DNA from: Candidatus Enterenecus avicola
GTDB taxonomy: Bacteria > Bacillota > Clostridia > Oscillospirales > Oscillospiraceae
Assembly (NCBI GenBank): GCA_018715985.1
Contig: DVKO01000110.1
Location: 1-34,983 of the forward strand
Length of the DNA: 34,983 bases
Direction of reading: 5' to 3'
Shown here: piece after piece, positions 7,594 through 16,761 of the stretch
How positions within the stretch are numbered: the first letter of the stretch is position 1
Layout of the letters: the number at the start of each line of letters is the position of its first letter
The notes under the pieces: model-generated
Seen by the model: only the letters and a program-made list of their open reading frames with translations
Databases searched by the model: none
What the model was told of the DNA's origin: nothing
Position numbers and translations under genes: made by a program

Positions 7594-9837
7594 ATGGAAT
7601 CCATTGAGAAACGCTATCAGGCTCTGGAACACAACGTACTCCAGCGCAACCCCAACGCCGACGTGGCCCGGCTGCGCTCCGCCTTTGAATACGCCAACGC
7701 CCACCACGGCCCCCAGCTGCGCAAGAGTGGGGAGCCCTACATCACCCACCCCATTGCGGTGGCGGAGATTGTCAACGAGCTGGATCTGGACCTGGACTCC
7801 ATCATCGCCGCTCTGCTCCACGACTGCATTGAGGACACCGACGCCTCCCACGACGAGATCGCCAAGCTCTTCGGCGCCTCGGTGGCAGACCTGGTGGAGG
7901 GGGTCACCAAGCTGACCCGGATGCAGTACACCTCCAAGGAGGAGGAGCAGATGGAGAACCTGCGCAAGATGTTCATGGCCATGGCCCAGGACGTGCGGGT
8001 GATCCTCATCAAGCTGTGCGACCGGCTGCACAATATGCGCACCCTCCAGTTCCAGTCGGAGAAGAAGCAGCGGGAAAAGGCCCTGGAGACCATGGAGATC
8101 TACGCTCCCATCGCCCACCGCCTTGGTATGCAGCGCATCAAGTGGGAGCTGGAGGACATCTCCCTGCGCTATCTGGACCCCATCGGGTACGAGGAGGTGG
8201 AGAAGGAGCTGGAGAGCATCACCACCCGCAATGCCCAGTTCTTCTCCAACATCCAGCAGCAGCTGGAGCAGCGCCTGGCCGCCGACGGCATCCAGTGCAA
8301 GGTGTACGGGCGGGTCAAGCACATCTACTCCCTGTACCGGAAGATGTACACTCAGAACAAAAATTTCAAAGAAATTTTTGATTTATATGCCTTCCGCGTC
8401 ATTGTCCCGGACATTCCAAGCTGCTATAATGTGCTGGGCTCCATCCACGATATGTACAACCCGGTGCTGGGCCGGTTCAAGGACTACATCGGCACCCCCA
8501 AGCCCAACGGCTACCAGTCCCTGCACACCACCGTCATCGGCCGGGACGGCATCCCCTTTGAGGTGCAGATCCGCACCTGGGAGATGCACCAGACCGCCGA
8601 ATACGGCGTGGCCGCCCACTGGAAGTACAAGCAGGGCCTGGCCAACGACAAGCTGGGCAGTGAGAAGGAGTTTGAGTGGGTGCGCAAGCTGCTGGAGAGC
8701 CAGCAGGACACCGACGCCGAGGAGTTCGTCAGCACCCTGAAGGTGGATATGTTCGCCGACGAGGTGTTCGTGTTCACCCCCAATGGGGACGTGAAGAGTC
8801 TGCCCGCCGGGGCCACCCCCATCGACTTCGCCTACTCCATCCACTCCGCCGTTGGCAACTCCATGACGGGGGCCCGGGTCAACGGGCGCATCGTCACCTA
8901 CGACACCCCCCTGAAAAACGGAGACATTGTGGAGATCATCACCTCCAAGGCCGCCCGGGGCCCCAGCCGGGACTGGATGAAGATCTGCAAATCCAACGAG
9001 GCCCGGAACAAAATCCGCCAGTGGTTCAAAAAGGAGCGCCGGGAGGAGAACATTGTCACCGGACGGGCCGCCTTTGAAACCGAGCTCAAGCATATGGGCC
9101 TGACCATGGCCCAGGTCACCGCCTCCTCCGAGGTCACCGACGCTCTGCTGCGCCGGCTGCGCTACGGCTCCCTGGACGAGGTGTACGCCGCCATCGGCTA
9201 CGGCGGAATGTCCGCCCAGAAGGCGGTGGCCCGCATCAAGGAGGAGCTGCTGCGCCTGAGCCGGGAGGATCAGCACAAGGCAGAGCAGAAGGCGCTGCAA
9301 ACCTCTCTGAGCAAGGGGGAGACCATCTTCCCCGCCGCGGCCAAGGTCTCCACCCCCTCGGGGCAAAAGCCCCGCCACTCCTCCAGCGGCATTCTGGTGG
9401 AGGGGCTGGACAACTGCACCGTGAAATTCTCCAAATGCTGCACCCCCGTCCCCGGCGACCCGGTGGTGGGCTTCATCACCCGGGGCTATGGGGTGTCCAT
9501 CCACCGCAAGGACTGCCCCAACGCCGACCCCCTGCGCCGCAAGCCGGAGGAGGCGGGCCGCTGGGTGGCGGTGTCCTGGGTGGACAGCGATCAGATCAAC
9601 TACCGCACCTCCCTGGAGATCTCCGCCAAGGACCGGGACGGCCTGGCCCTGGACGTGGCCATGGCCCTGTCCACCCAGAAGGTGAAGGTGAACAACCTCT
9701 CCGCCCGGGCCCAGCCCGACGGCTACGCCATCATCTTCCTGGAGCTGTCGGTGAAGGACCGCAATGAGCTCAACGGCGTCATCAACAAGCTCTCCCAGAT
9801 CCAGGGCGTGTTCCTGGTGCAGAGAGCCAAAGGATAG
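7594..9837 (+). CDS. relA: bifunctional (p)ppGpp synthetase/hydrolase RelA/SpoT
   Basis: 747 aa: HD domain (ALLHDCIEDTDAS), synthetase (YIGTPKPNGYQSLHTTVIG), TGS (VFVFTPNGDVKSLPAGATPIDFAY), C-terminal ACT-like domain. Confidence 0.97.
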   Translation: MESIEKRYQALEHNVLQRNPNADVARLRSAFEYANAHHGPQLRKSGEPYITHPIAVAEIVNELDLDLDSIIAALLHDCIEDTDASHDEIAKLFGASVADLVEGVTKLTRMQYTSKEEEQMENLRKMFMAMAQDVRVILIKLCDRLHNMRTLQFQSEKKQREKALETMEIYAPIAHRLGMQRIKWELEDISLRYLDPIGYEEVEKELESITTRNAQFFSNIQQQLEQRLAADGIQCKVYGRVKHIYSLYRKMYTQNKNFKEIFDLYAFRVIVPDIPSCYNVLGSIHDMYNPVLGRFKDYIGTPKPNGYQSLHTTVIGRDGIPFEVQIRTWEMHQTAEYGVAAHWKYKQGLANDKLGSEKEFEWVRKLLESQQDTDAEEFVSTLKVDMFADEVFVFTPNGDVKSLPAGATPIDFAYSIHSAVGNSMTGARVNGRIVTYDTPLKNGDIVEIITSKAARGPSRDWMKICKSNEARNKIRQWFKKERREENIVTGRAAFETELKHMGLTMAQVTASSEVTDALLRRLRYGSLDEVYAAIGYGGMSAQKAVARIKEELLRLSREDQHKAEQKALQTSLSKGETIFPAAAKVSTPSGQKPRHSSSGILVEGLDNCTVKFSKCCTPVPGDPVVGFITRGYGVSIHRKDCPNADPLRRKPEEAGRWVAVSWVDSDQINYRTSLEISAKDRDGLALDVAMALSTQKVKVNNLSARAQPDGYAIIFLELSVKDRNELNGVINKLSQIQGVFLVQRAKG

Positions 9838-9847
9838 ATCTTTCCCG

Positions 9848-9975
9848 TCAATCCCTCCGACCCGGCTTTCGCCGGGCCACCTCCCTTTCCACAAGGGAGG
9901 CTTGGGGTGCGGCGTGGCCCTAAGGCTCCCCTGTGTAAGGGGAGCTGTCAGCCGTCAGGCTGACTGAGGGGTTGA
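9848..9975. repeat. palindromic repeat pair (locus 2)
   Basis: CAATCCCTCCGACCCGGCTTTCGCCGGGCCACCTCCCTTTCCACAAGGGAGGCTT followed by AAGGCTCCCCTGTGTAAGGGGAGCTGTCAGCCGTCAGGCTGACTGAGGGGTTG. Confidence 0.85.
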
Positions 9976-10014
9976 CCCTCCTCAGATTCAACACATAAAG
10001 GAGTTCTCTTTGAA

Positions 10015-11232
10015 ATGGAAACCCATTCCTTCCAGCCCCTCCTCTTTGGCGGGGACATCAACGTATACAGTGTGGCCCGGGCCTTCCACGAGGCCTACGG
10101 GGTGAAAAGCATCGCCTTCGGCAAGTTCGCCGCCACCTTCCCCTGCGCTTTTTCCTCCATCATCGACTACCGCCCCTGCCTGGACAATGAGGACGCCGAC
10201 GCCTTTTTGAAAAATGTCACCGACGTGGCCCGGGAGGTCTCCCCCAAGACGGTGCTGGTGGTGGGGTGCGGAGACAGCTATGTGAAGCTGGCCGCCCACC
10301 TGAAAGACCGGTTCCCCGAAAACGTCAAGTGCAACTACATCTCGGGGGAAATGCTGGACCGGCTCACCGACAAAGAGCAGTTCTACGCCCTGTGCGACCA
10401 GTACGGCATCGACCACCCCACCACCTTCGTCTACGACCAGGAGATGGGCCACGACTTTGCTCCACCCTTCGGGGCCCCCTACATCGCCAAGCCCGCCGAC
10501 GGGGTGGCCTACTGGGCCACTGGCCACTCCGAGCTGAAGAAGGTGTACCTGTGCGACACCTGGGAGGAACTCCTCTCCGCCCTGGACGAGGTGTATGCCG
10601 CCGGGTATCCGGGCAAAATGATCCTCCAGGAGTTCATCCCCGGGGACGACACCTATATGCGGGTGCTGACCAACTACTCCGACCAGCACGGCAAGGTGAA
10701 GCTCATGTGCCTGGGCCATGTGCTGCTGGAGGAGCACTCCCCCCACGGCATCGGCAACCACGCCGTCATCATCACCGAGCACCAGCAGGAGCTGTGCGAC
10801 AAGATCCGGGGGATGCTGGAGGACCTGGGCTATGTGGGCTTCTCCAACTTCGACATCAAATACGACCAGCGGGACGGCAAGTACAAGGCCTTTGAGATCA
10901 ACTGCCGCCAGGGCCGCTCCAACTACTATGTCACCGGCTCGGGGCACAACATCGCCACCTACCTGGTTGGGGATCTGTTGGAGGGCAAAGACCTGCCCCT
11001 GACGGTGGTGAAAAATCAGAGCCTGTGGCGGATGATCCCCCGCCGCCTGGCCTATGAGTTCATCCCCAAAAACTACCACCCCCAGATGAAGGCCCTCATC
11101 CGGGCCGGGGCAGACCACCACTCCATGGAGTACCGCCCCGACTACACCCCGGGCCGGGTGTGGCGCATCTGGAAAAACCACATCGGCAACATGGTCCGCT
11201 TCCGCAAGTACTGCAAAAAGCCCCAGAACTAA
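10015..11232 (+). CDS. ATP-grasp ligase (carboxylate-amine/D-aspartate-ligase-like)
   Basis: 405 aa; GGDINVYSVARAFHEAYGVKSIAFGK, PYIAKPADG, LQEFIPGDD, AFEINCRQGRSNYYVTGSG ATP-grasp signatures. Confidence 0.8.
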   Translation: METHSFQPLLFGGDINVYSVARAFHEAYGVKSIAFGKFAATFPCAFSSIIDYRPCLDNEDADAFLKNVTDVAREVSPKTVLVVGCGDSYVKLAAHLKDRFPENVKCNYISGEMLDRLTDKEQFYALCDQYGIDHPTTFVYDQEMGHDFAPPFGAPYIAKPADGVAYWATGHSELKKVYLCDTWEELLSALDEVYAAGYPGKMILQEFIPGDDTYMRVLTNYSDQHGKVKLMCLGHVLLEEHSPHGIGNHAVIITEHQQELCDKIRGMLEDLGYVGFSNFDIKYDQRDGKYKAFEINCRQGRSNYYVTGSGHNIATYLVGDLLEGKDLPLTVVKNQSLWRMIPRRLAYEFIPKNYHPQMKALIRAGADHHSMEYRPDYTPGRVWRIWKNHIGNMVRFRKYCKKPQN

Positions 11233-11247
11233 GGGAGATTTCACACT

Positions 11248-11952
11248 ATGACTGAACAAAAGCTGGGCATTTTGGGGGGCATGGGCCCCCAGGCCACCCA
11301 GGTCTTTTACCAATATGTGCTGGACCGCACCGAGGCCAGCTGTGACCAGGAGCACCTGCCCACCCTCATTTTGTCCGACACCAAAATGCCCGACCGCACC
11401 ACCGCCATCCTCTCCGGCCACACCGAGGAGCTGTACGGGCGGCTGCTGGGGGACGCCCGGCTGCTGGAGCGCTGCGGCTGCACCGCCATTGCCATCCCCT
11501 GCAACACCTCCCACTACTTTGTGGATCGGCTCCAGGGGGACATCCACATTCCCATCCTCCACATGATCCGCTCCACCGCCGCCGCCATTGCCGCCCAGGG
11601 CCGCCGCCGTCCCGCCATTCTGGCCACCGACGGCACCATCCGGTCCGGGCTGTACCAGGCCGCCTGCGCCCAGCAGGGCCTGGAGGCCGTGGCCCCCGAC
11701 CCGGACACCCAGAAGCTGGTGATGTCCATCATCTACGACGAGATCAAGCAGGGAGAGCGGGGCAGCCGGGAGAAGTTTGCCGCCATTGACAAGGCCATCC
11801 GCAAGCTGGGCTGTGACTGCGGCATTCTGGCCTGCACCGAGCTGTCCGTGTTCCGCACCTACCACAACCTGCCCCCCTTCTATGTGGATGCCATGGAGGT
11901 GCTGGCGGAGACCGCCGTCACCCGCTGCGGCTACCAGCTGCGCACCATCTGA
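11248..11952 (+). CDS. aspartate/glutamate racemase family protein
   Basis: 234 aa; LGILGGMGPQAT; both catalytic cysteines present (PCNTSHYF, LACTELSV). Confidence 0.92.
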   Translation: MTEQKLGILGGMGPQATQVFYQYVLDRTEASCDQEHLPTLILSDTKMPDRTTAILSGHTEELYGRLLGDARLLERCGCTAIAIPCNTSHYFVDRLQGDIHIPILHMIRSTAAAIAAQGRRRPAILATDGTIRSGLYQAACAQQGLEAVAPDPDTQKLVMSIIYDEIKQGERGSREKFAAIDKAIRKLGCDCGILACTELSVFRTYHNLPPFYVDAMEVLAETAVTRCGYQLRTI

Positions 11953-11983
11953 GCGAAAAAAGGCGACGACAACCCGGGGCACC

Positions 11984-12115
11984 GTCAATCCCTCCGTCAC
12001 GGCCTCAGCGGCCGTGCCACCTCCCTTTGCACAAGGGAGGCTTTCCACTGGCGCTGCCCTTTGGCCCCCTTGTGTAAAGGGGGCTGGCTGCCCGTAGGGC
12101 AGACTGAGGGATTGT
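11984..12115. repeat. palindromic repeat pair (locus 3)
   Basis: CAATCCCTCCGTCACGGCCTCAGCGGCCGTGCCACCTCCCTTTGCACAAGGGAGGCTTT ... GGCCCCCTTGTGTAAAGGGGGCTGGCTGCCCGTAGGGCAGACTGAGGGATTG. Confidence 0.85.
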
Positions 12116-12168
12116 CATCTCGCTTCCTTGATACCTGCACATTTCAACTCTAAATTGAGGTGTCTACC

Positions 12169-14541
12169 ATGAATTTGACCATGTACCGCCTGGATGACTA
12201 CTGTCATCTCCTCACCACCAAAAACCTCCTGGCCGCTCCCCTGCCCGCCGGGCTGGACTTGTCCAGGACGGTGGAGCTGGTGTCCTACGACTCCAAGAAT
12301 GTCGTCCCCGGCACCCTCTTTTTGTGTAAGGGCGCCCACTTCCGCCCCGAATACCTGCAACAGGCCGCTGACCGGGGCGCCTTTGCCTATGTCAGCCAGA
12401 CCCCCTACCCGGAGGTGGACCTGCCCTGCATCCAGGTCACCGATATGCGCCAGGTCATCGCCCCCTTTGCCGTTCTGTACTACAACGACCCCTCCCGGCT
12501 GCTGAACGTCATCGGCATCACCGGCACCAAGGGCAAGTCCTCCACCACCTATTATCTCAAGTACATTCTGGACGAATACCTGTCCAGCCGCGGGGTGCGC
12601 TGCGGGGTCATCTCCTCCATTGACACCTACGACGGGGTGGAGGAGTTTGAGTCCCACCTCACCACCCCCGAGCCCCTGGAACTGCAAAAGCACTTTGCCA
12701 ACGCACTCTGCTCCGGGCTGGGCTACTTGACCATGGAGGTGTCCTCCCAGGCCCTCAAATACCACCGCACCCTGGGCACCCGGTTTGCCGCCGCCTGCTT
12801 TTTGAACATCGGCACCGACCACATCTCCCCCATTGAGCACCCCGACTTTGAGGACTACTTCCAGTCCAAGCTGAAGATCTTCGCCCAGGCGGAGGTGTCC
12901 TGCATCAACCTGGACTGCGACCACGCCGATCGGGTGGAGGAGGCCGCCCGCCGGGACTGCCGCCGGGTGGTCACCTTCTCCCGCACCAACCCCAAGGCGG
13001 ACGTGTACGGCTCCCACATCCGCAAGCGGGGCAACGACATCATCTTCCGGGTCACCATCGCCGGGGGCCAGTCCCGGGAGTTCCAGCTGACCATGCCGGG
13101 CCTCTTTAACACGGAAAACGCCCTGGCCGCCATTGCCGTGTGCCACGCCCTGGGCATCCCCCAGCAGTGCATCTATGTGGGGCTGATGAAGGCCCGGGTG
13201 CCGGGGCGCATGGAGGTGTACACCAACGCCAACGACCACATTACCGCCATTGTGGACTACGCCCACAACCGCATGAGCTTTGAGACCCTGTTCCAGTCGG
13301 TGCTGAAAGAATATCCGGGAAAACGCATTGTCACCGTGTTCGGCTGTCCCGGCAAAAAGGCCCTGGACCGCCGGCAGGACCTGGGGGAGGTGTCGGGGAA
13401 ATACTCCGACCTGGTGGTACTCACCGAGGAGGACTCGGGCGAAGAGGACACCGTGTCCATCTGCAACGAGATTGCCCGGTATGTGGCCGCCCAGGGCTGC
13501 CCCTATGAGATCCAGCCCAACCGGGGCGAGGCCATTCGCCAGGCCATCCTGGGCTGTGGAGACAAGCCCACCGTCATCCTCATCACCGGCAAGGGGGCGG
13601 AGACCCGGCAGAAGCGGGGTCTGGAGTACATCGACACCCCGTCGGATGTGGACTACACCAAGACCTTTTTGCAGGAATACGATGTGACCCACGGCCTGGA
13701 CGGGCTGGAGAAGGTGCGCTCCATCTCCTCCGTCCTCCCCGCCCTGAAAGAGATGGCGGGCCAGACCGTGGTGGTGAAATACGGCGGCTCCGCCCTGGGG
13801 CCCGACGGGGCGGTGGACTCCATCCTCCAGGATGTGGCCACCCTCCAAATGGCGGGGCTGCGGGTGGTGCTGGTCCACGGGGGCGGGAAAAACATCACCG
13901 CCCTGCTGGAGCGGCTCCAGGTGCCCACCCACTTTGAAAATGGCTACCGGGTCACCGACGACGCCGCCCTGGGGGTGGCGGAGATGGCCCTGTCCGCCCA
14001 GGTGAACAAGGCCATTGTCACCGCCCTCCACGGCCTGGACGTGTCCGCCGTGGGCATCTCCGGCAAGGACGGCGGGCTCATTACCGCCCAGTGCAAGGAC
14101 CCCGCCCTGGGCCGGGTGGGACGCATCACCCAGGTGGACACCCGCCTGCTGGAGACCCTGCTGGGCGCCGGCTTCCTCCCCGTCATCTCCCCCATCGCCG
14201 GAGGGGACGGGGCCGGGTACAACTGCAACGCCGACGACGCCGCCCAGGCCATCGCTGAGGCCCTCCACGCCCACCGTCTGGTGTTTCTCACCGACGTGGG
14301 AGGCATCCTCATTGACAGCCACAACACCAAGACCGCCGTGGCCCACATGGACGCCCAGCGGGCAAAGGAGCTTATGGACGCCGGCCTCATTGCCGGGGGC
14401 ATGGTACCCAAAGTCCAGGGCTGTCTCCACGCCCTGGCGGCCGGGGTGGGGGAGGTGTCCATCCTGGACGGACACTGCGAGCACGTGCTGCTGCTGGATG
14501 TGCTGCATCAGCGGGTGTCTGGCACCATTCTCACTCCCTGA
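12169..14541 (+). CDS. fusion protein: MurE-like Mur ligase + N-acetylglutamate-kinase-like amino-acid kinase
   Basis: Single uninterrupted frame; N-terminal VSYDSKNVVPGTLFLCKGAHF, GITGTKGKSSTTYYLKY, MEVSSQALKYHR, VDYAHNRMSFE; C-terminal VVVKYGGSALG, VLVHGGGKNIT, ENGYRVTD, GISGKDGG, NCNADDAAQ, FLTDVGGI, GGMVPKV. Confidence 0.9.
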   Translation: MNLTMYRLDDYCHLLTTKNLLAAPLPAGLDLSRTVELVSYDSKNVVPGTLFLCKGAHFRPEYLQQAADRGAFAYVSQTPYPEVDLPCIQVTDMRQVIAPFAVLYYNDPSRLLNVIGITGTKGKSSTTYYLKYILDEYLSSRGVRCGVISSIDTYDGVEEFESHLTTPEPLELQKHFANALCSGLGYLTMEVSSQALKYHRTLGTRFAAACFLNIGTDHISPIEHPDFEDYFQSKLKIFAQAEVSCINLDCDHADRVEEAARRDCRRVVTFSRTNPKADVYGSHIRKRGNDIIFRVTIAGGQSREFQLTMPGLFNTENALAAIAVCHALGIPQQCIYVGLMKARVPGRMEVYTNANDHITAIVDYAHNRMSFETLFQSVLKEYPGKRIVTVFGCPGKKALDRRQDLGEVSGKYSDLVVLTEEDSGEEDTVSICNEIARYVAAQGCPYEIQPNRGEAIRQAILGCGDKPTVILITGKGAETRQKRGLEYIDTPSDVDYTKTFLQEYDVTHGLDGLEKVRSISSVLPALKEMAGQTVVVKYGGSALGPDGAVDSILQDVATLQMAGLRVVLVHGGGKNITALLERLQVPTHFENGYRVTDDAALGVAEMALSAQVNKAIVTALHGLDVSAVGISGKDGGLITAQCKDPALGRVGRITQVDTRLLETLLGAGFLPVISPIAGGDGAGYNCNADDAAQAIAEALHAHRLVFLTDVGGILIDSHNTKTAVAHMDAQRAKELMDAGLIAGGMVPKVQGCLHALAAGVGEVSILDGHCEHVLLLDVLHQRVSGTILTP

Positions 14542-14559
14542 GAAAATAAATCAAACATG

Positions 14560-14598
14560 AACCGGAGATGCAGAGCAGTCTGCATCTCCGGTTTTTTG
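14560..14598 (+). terminator. intrinsic terminator after MurE-NAGK fusion gene
   Basis: Perfect 15-bp stem AACCGGAGATGCAGA/TCTGCATCTCCGGTT, 4-nt loop, followed by TTTT. Confidence 0.92.
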
Positions 14599-14683
14599 TT
14601 TGTCTTGATTTTCACCATTTCCCTGGCGAAAACCAGCGCCCCAGCCGGGGACGCTCCGCTGGGCCCAGGTTTCTGCCATACCC

Positions 14684-15160
14684 AAAGGCTCCCCTGTGTA
14701 AGGGGAGCTGGCAGCCCGTAGGGCTGACTGAGGGGTTGACGGACCCAGGTGCCAACAATCCCTCCGTCACGGCTTACGCCGTGCCACCTCCCTTTGCACA
14801 AGGGAGGCTTTTGGCCTGGCAGAGACCTGAACGACCTACTTCCGGCGGCGTTTCCGCCGCTGGGAGCCAGGCCCTGATAGCTGGGAACAGCGGCTCACCA
14901 GGGTAAGGTCCTGGGAATAGAAGTACCATCATACAGAGGAGCAGGCACGACCCACAGAATGTCTACGCCATCTATGTGACATGAACCAGTCCAGGGCCGA
15001 AAAGCGGAGGACGCAGGCACACCCCGTACCGCGGGGTGGATTCCACAAGGCGGGGGAAGGCCCCGCCTTTGGCGATTCTTTGGTGACTTTCTCATCGGGG
15101 AGAAAGTCACCCTGCGGAGCAAACCCTGGCTGGCAAGCCTGATACCAGGCTGTTTAGAAG
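14684..15160 (+). repeat. composite intergenic repeat (long copy), beginning with palindromic repeat pair (locus 4, 14684-14812)
   Basis: Module order shared in inverse with 34140-34602; ends with GGTGACTTTCTcatcgggGAGAAAGTCACC and CTGGCTGGCAAGCCTG. Confidence 0.8.
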
Positions 15161-15240
15161 AACAATCTTTGAGCGTGGGAACCACGCCCATCAACCCTGC
15201 ATAGACTGGGTCAAAATCTCTCGTTTCGAGGTGTTGACCC

Positions 15241-16689
15241 ATGAAATTGTCCCAGTTGTTGGCCGCCATTGGACATACCTGTGAGGACGAGGTGGACATT
15301 TCCACCCTCACCTGCGACTCCCGCACCGTCACCCCCGGGGCCCTCTTTGCAGCCATCCCCGGCACCCACACCGATGGAGTGCAGTACATAGACCAGGCCG
15401 TGGCTCAGGGGGCCGCCGCCGTGGTCTCCCCCGTGTCCCGTCCCTGTCCCGTCCCCCTCTTTGTGGTGGAGGACCCCCGCACCGCCCTGGCCCACCTGGC
15501 CGCCGCCTTCTACGACTACCCCGCCAAAGGATTGACCCTCATGGGCATCACCGGCACCAAGGGCAAGACCACCACCGCCCACATGGTGCGGGACATTCTC
15601 CTCTGCGCCGGGCATCCCACCGGCATGATCGGCACCATGGGGGCCTATGTGGGCAAGGCAAAGTGGGCGGACTGCCCCAACACCACCCCGGAGCCTCTGC
15701 TCCTCCACCGGCTCCTCCGGGACATGGCGGACCAGGGGTGCACCCATGTGGTGATGGAGGTGTCCTCCCAGGCCATGAAGCACCACCGTCTGGCGGGGCT
15801 GACCTTTGCCGGAGGGGTGTTTCTCAACCTCTCCCCCGACCACATCGGCCCGGGAGAGCACGCCGACTACGCGGAGTACGCCGCCTGTAAGGCCGCCTTC
15901 TTTTCCCAGTGCGCCATGGCCTCGGGGAACGGAGAGGACATGGCATGGCCTCAAATGGCCGCCCAGCTGCCTCCCAATGCCCCCACCGCCACCTTTGGCT
16001 TTTCCCCCGGCTGTGATGTGCAGGCCGCAGGCGTGGCCCCGGAGGAGACCCCGGACGCCCTGTGTACCCGGTTTACCCTGGCTGGGGAGGAGGAGCCCTA
16101 CTCCATCCCCCTGCCCGGCCGCCACCACGTTCAGGACGCCCTGGCCGCCGTGGCCCTGTGCCGCCAGCTGGGGCTGCCGGAGGGGGCCATCCGCCGGGGT
16201 CTGGAGGGGGCCAAGGTCCCGGGCCGGGCCCAGGTGTTTCCCAATGACCGGGGGGTCCGGGCGGTGGTGGACTATGCCCACAACGCCGCCAGCTTCCGGG
16301 CCATTTTGAGCTGCCTCCACTGTTACCCCCACGGGAACATCATCGTGGTGTTCGGGGCGGGGGGCAACCGCCCCCCCATGCGGCGGCTGGATATGGCCCA
16401 GGTGGCGGCGGAACTGGCGGATTACGCCATTGTCACCACCGACAACCCCCGGTGGGAGCCGGTGGAGGGAATTTGTCGCCAAATTACCCAGGCACTGGGC
16501 CGTCAAATTCCCTGGGAGGTGATCTACGACCGGAAAGCGGCCATTTTCCGGGCTTTGGATCTGGCCCAGCCCGGGGACATGGTGGCCCTGTTGGGCAAGG
16601 GCCACGAGACATACATCGAGACCTGCGGGGTGCGGGAGCCCTTCTCCGAGTGGGAAGTGTTGGAGGAATACTTCCACACCCATCTTTAA
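15241..16689 (+). CDS. murE: UDP-N-acetylmuramyl-tripeptide synthetase (MurE)
   Basis: 482 aa; CDSRTVTPGALFAAIPG, GITGTKGKTTTA, MEVSSQAMKHHR, VDYAHNAASF, DNPR motif, GKGHETY. Confidence 0.93.
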   Translation: MKLSQLLAAIGHTCEDEVDISTLTCDSRTVTPGALFAAIPGTHTDGVQYIDQAVAQGAAAVVSPVSRPCPVPLFVVEDPRTALAHLAAAFYDYPAKGLTLMGITGTKGKTTTAHMVRDILLCAGHPTGMIGTMGAYVGKAKWADCPNTTPEPLLLHRLLRDMADQGCTHVVMEVSSQAMKHHRLAGLTFAGGVFLNLSPDHIGPGEHADYAEYAACKAAFFSQCAMASGNGEDMAWPQMAAQLPPNAPTATFGFSPGCDVQAAGVAPEETPDALCTRFTLAGEEEPYSIPLPGRHHVQDALAAVALCRQLGLPEGAIRRGLEGAKVPGRAQVFPNDRGVRAVVDYAHNAASFRAILSCLHCYPHGNIIVVFGAGGNRPPMRRLDMAQVAAELADYAIVTTDNPRWEPVEGICRQITQALGRQIPWEVIYDRKAAIFRALDLAQPGDMVALLGKGHETYIETCGVREPFSEWEVLEEYFHTHL

Positions 16690-16709
16690 GGCTGTGGAAG
16701 TTTTCACGC

Positions 16710-16755
16710 AAAAACACAGCGCCGGCGTATTCAATTCCGTCGGCGCTGTGTTTTT
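16710..16755. terminator. bidirectional intrinsic terminator between murE and convergent lipoprotein gene
   Basis: AAAAACACAGCGCCG (16710-16724) / CGGCGCTGTGTTTTT (16741-16755), T/A tracts on both sides. Confidence 0.9.
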
Positions 16756-16761
16756 GCCTAC

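Noticed and set aside
5338-8322. 994-aa antisense ORF opposite recJ/relA (and similar long antisense ORFs at 12115-14508, 9988-12048, 8383-9894, 15211-16734, 22230-24179)
   Set aside because: Low-complexity translations rich in G, H, V and Q, opposite clearly conserved genes in GC-rich DNA; typical antisense artefacts
8359-8379. Perfect palindrome AAAAATTTC-AAA-GAAATTTTT inside relA
   Set aside because: Encodes a conserved NFKEIFDLYAFRV segment; AT-rich pairing is weak and probably coincidental
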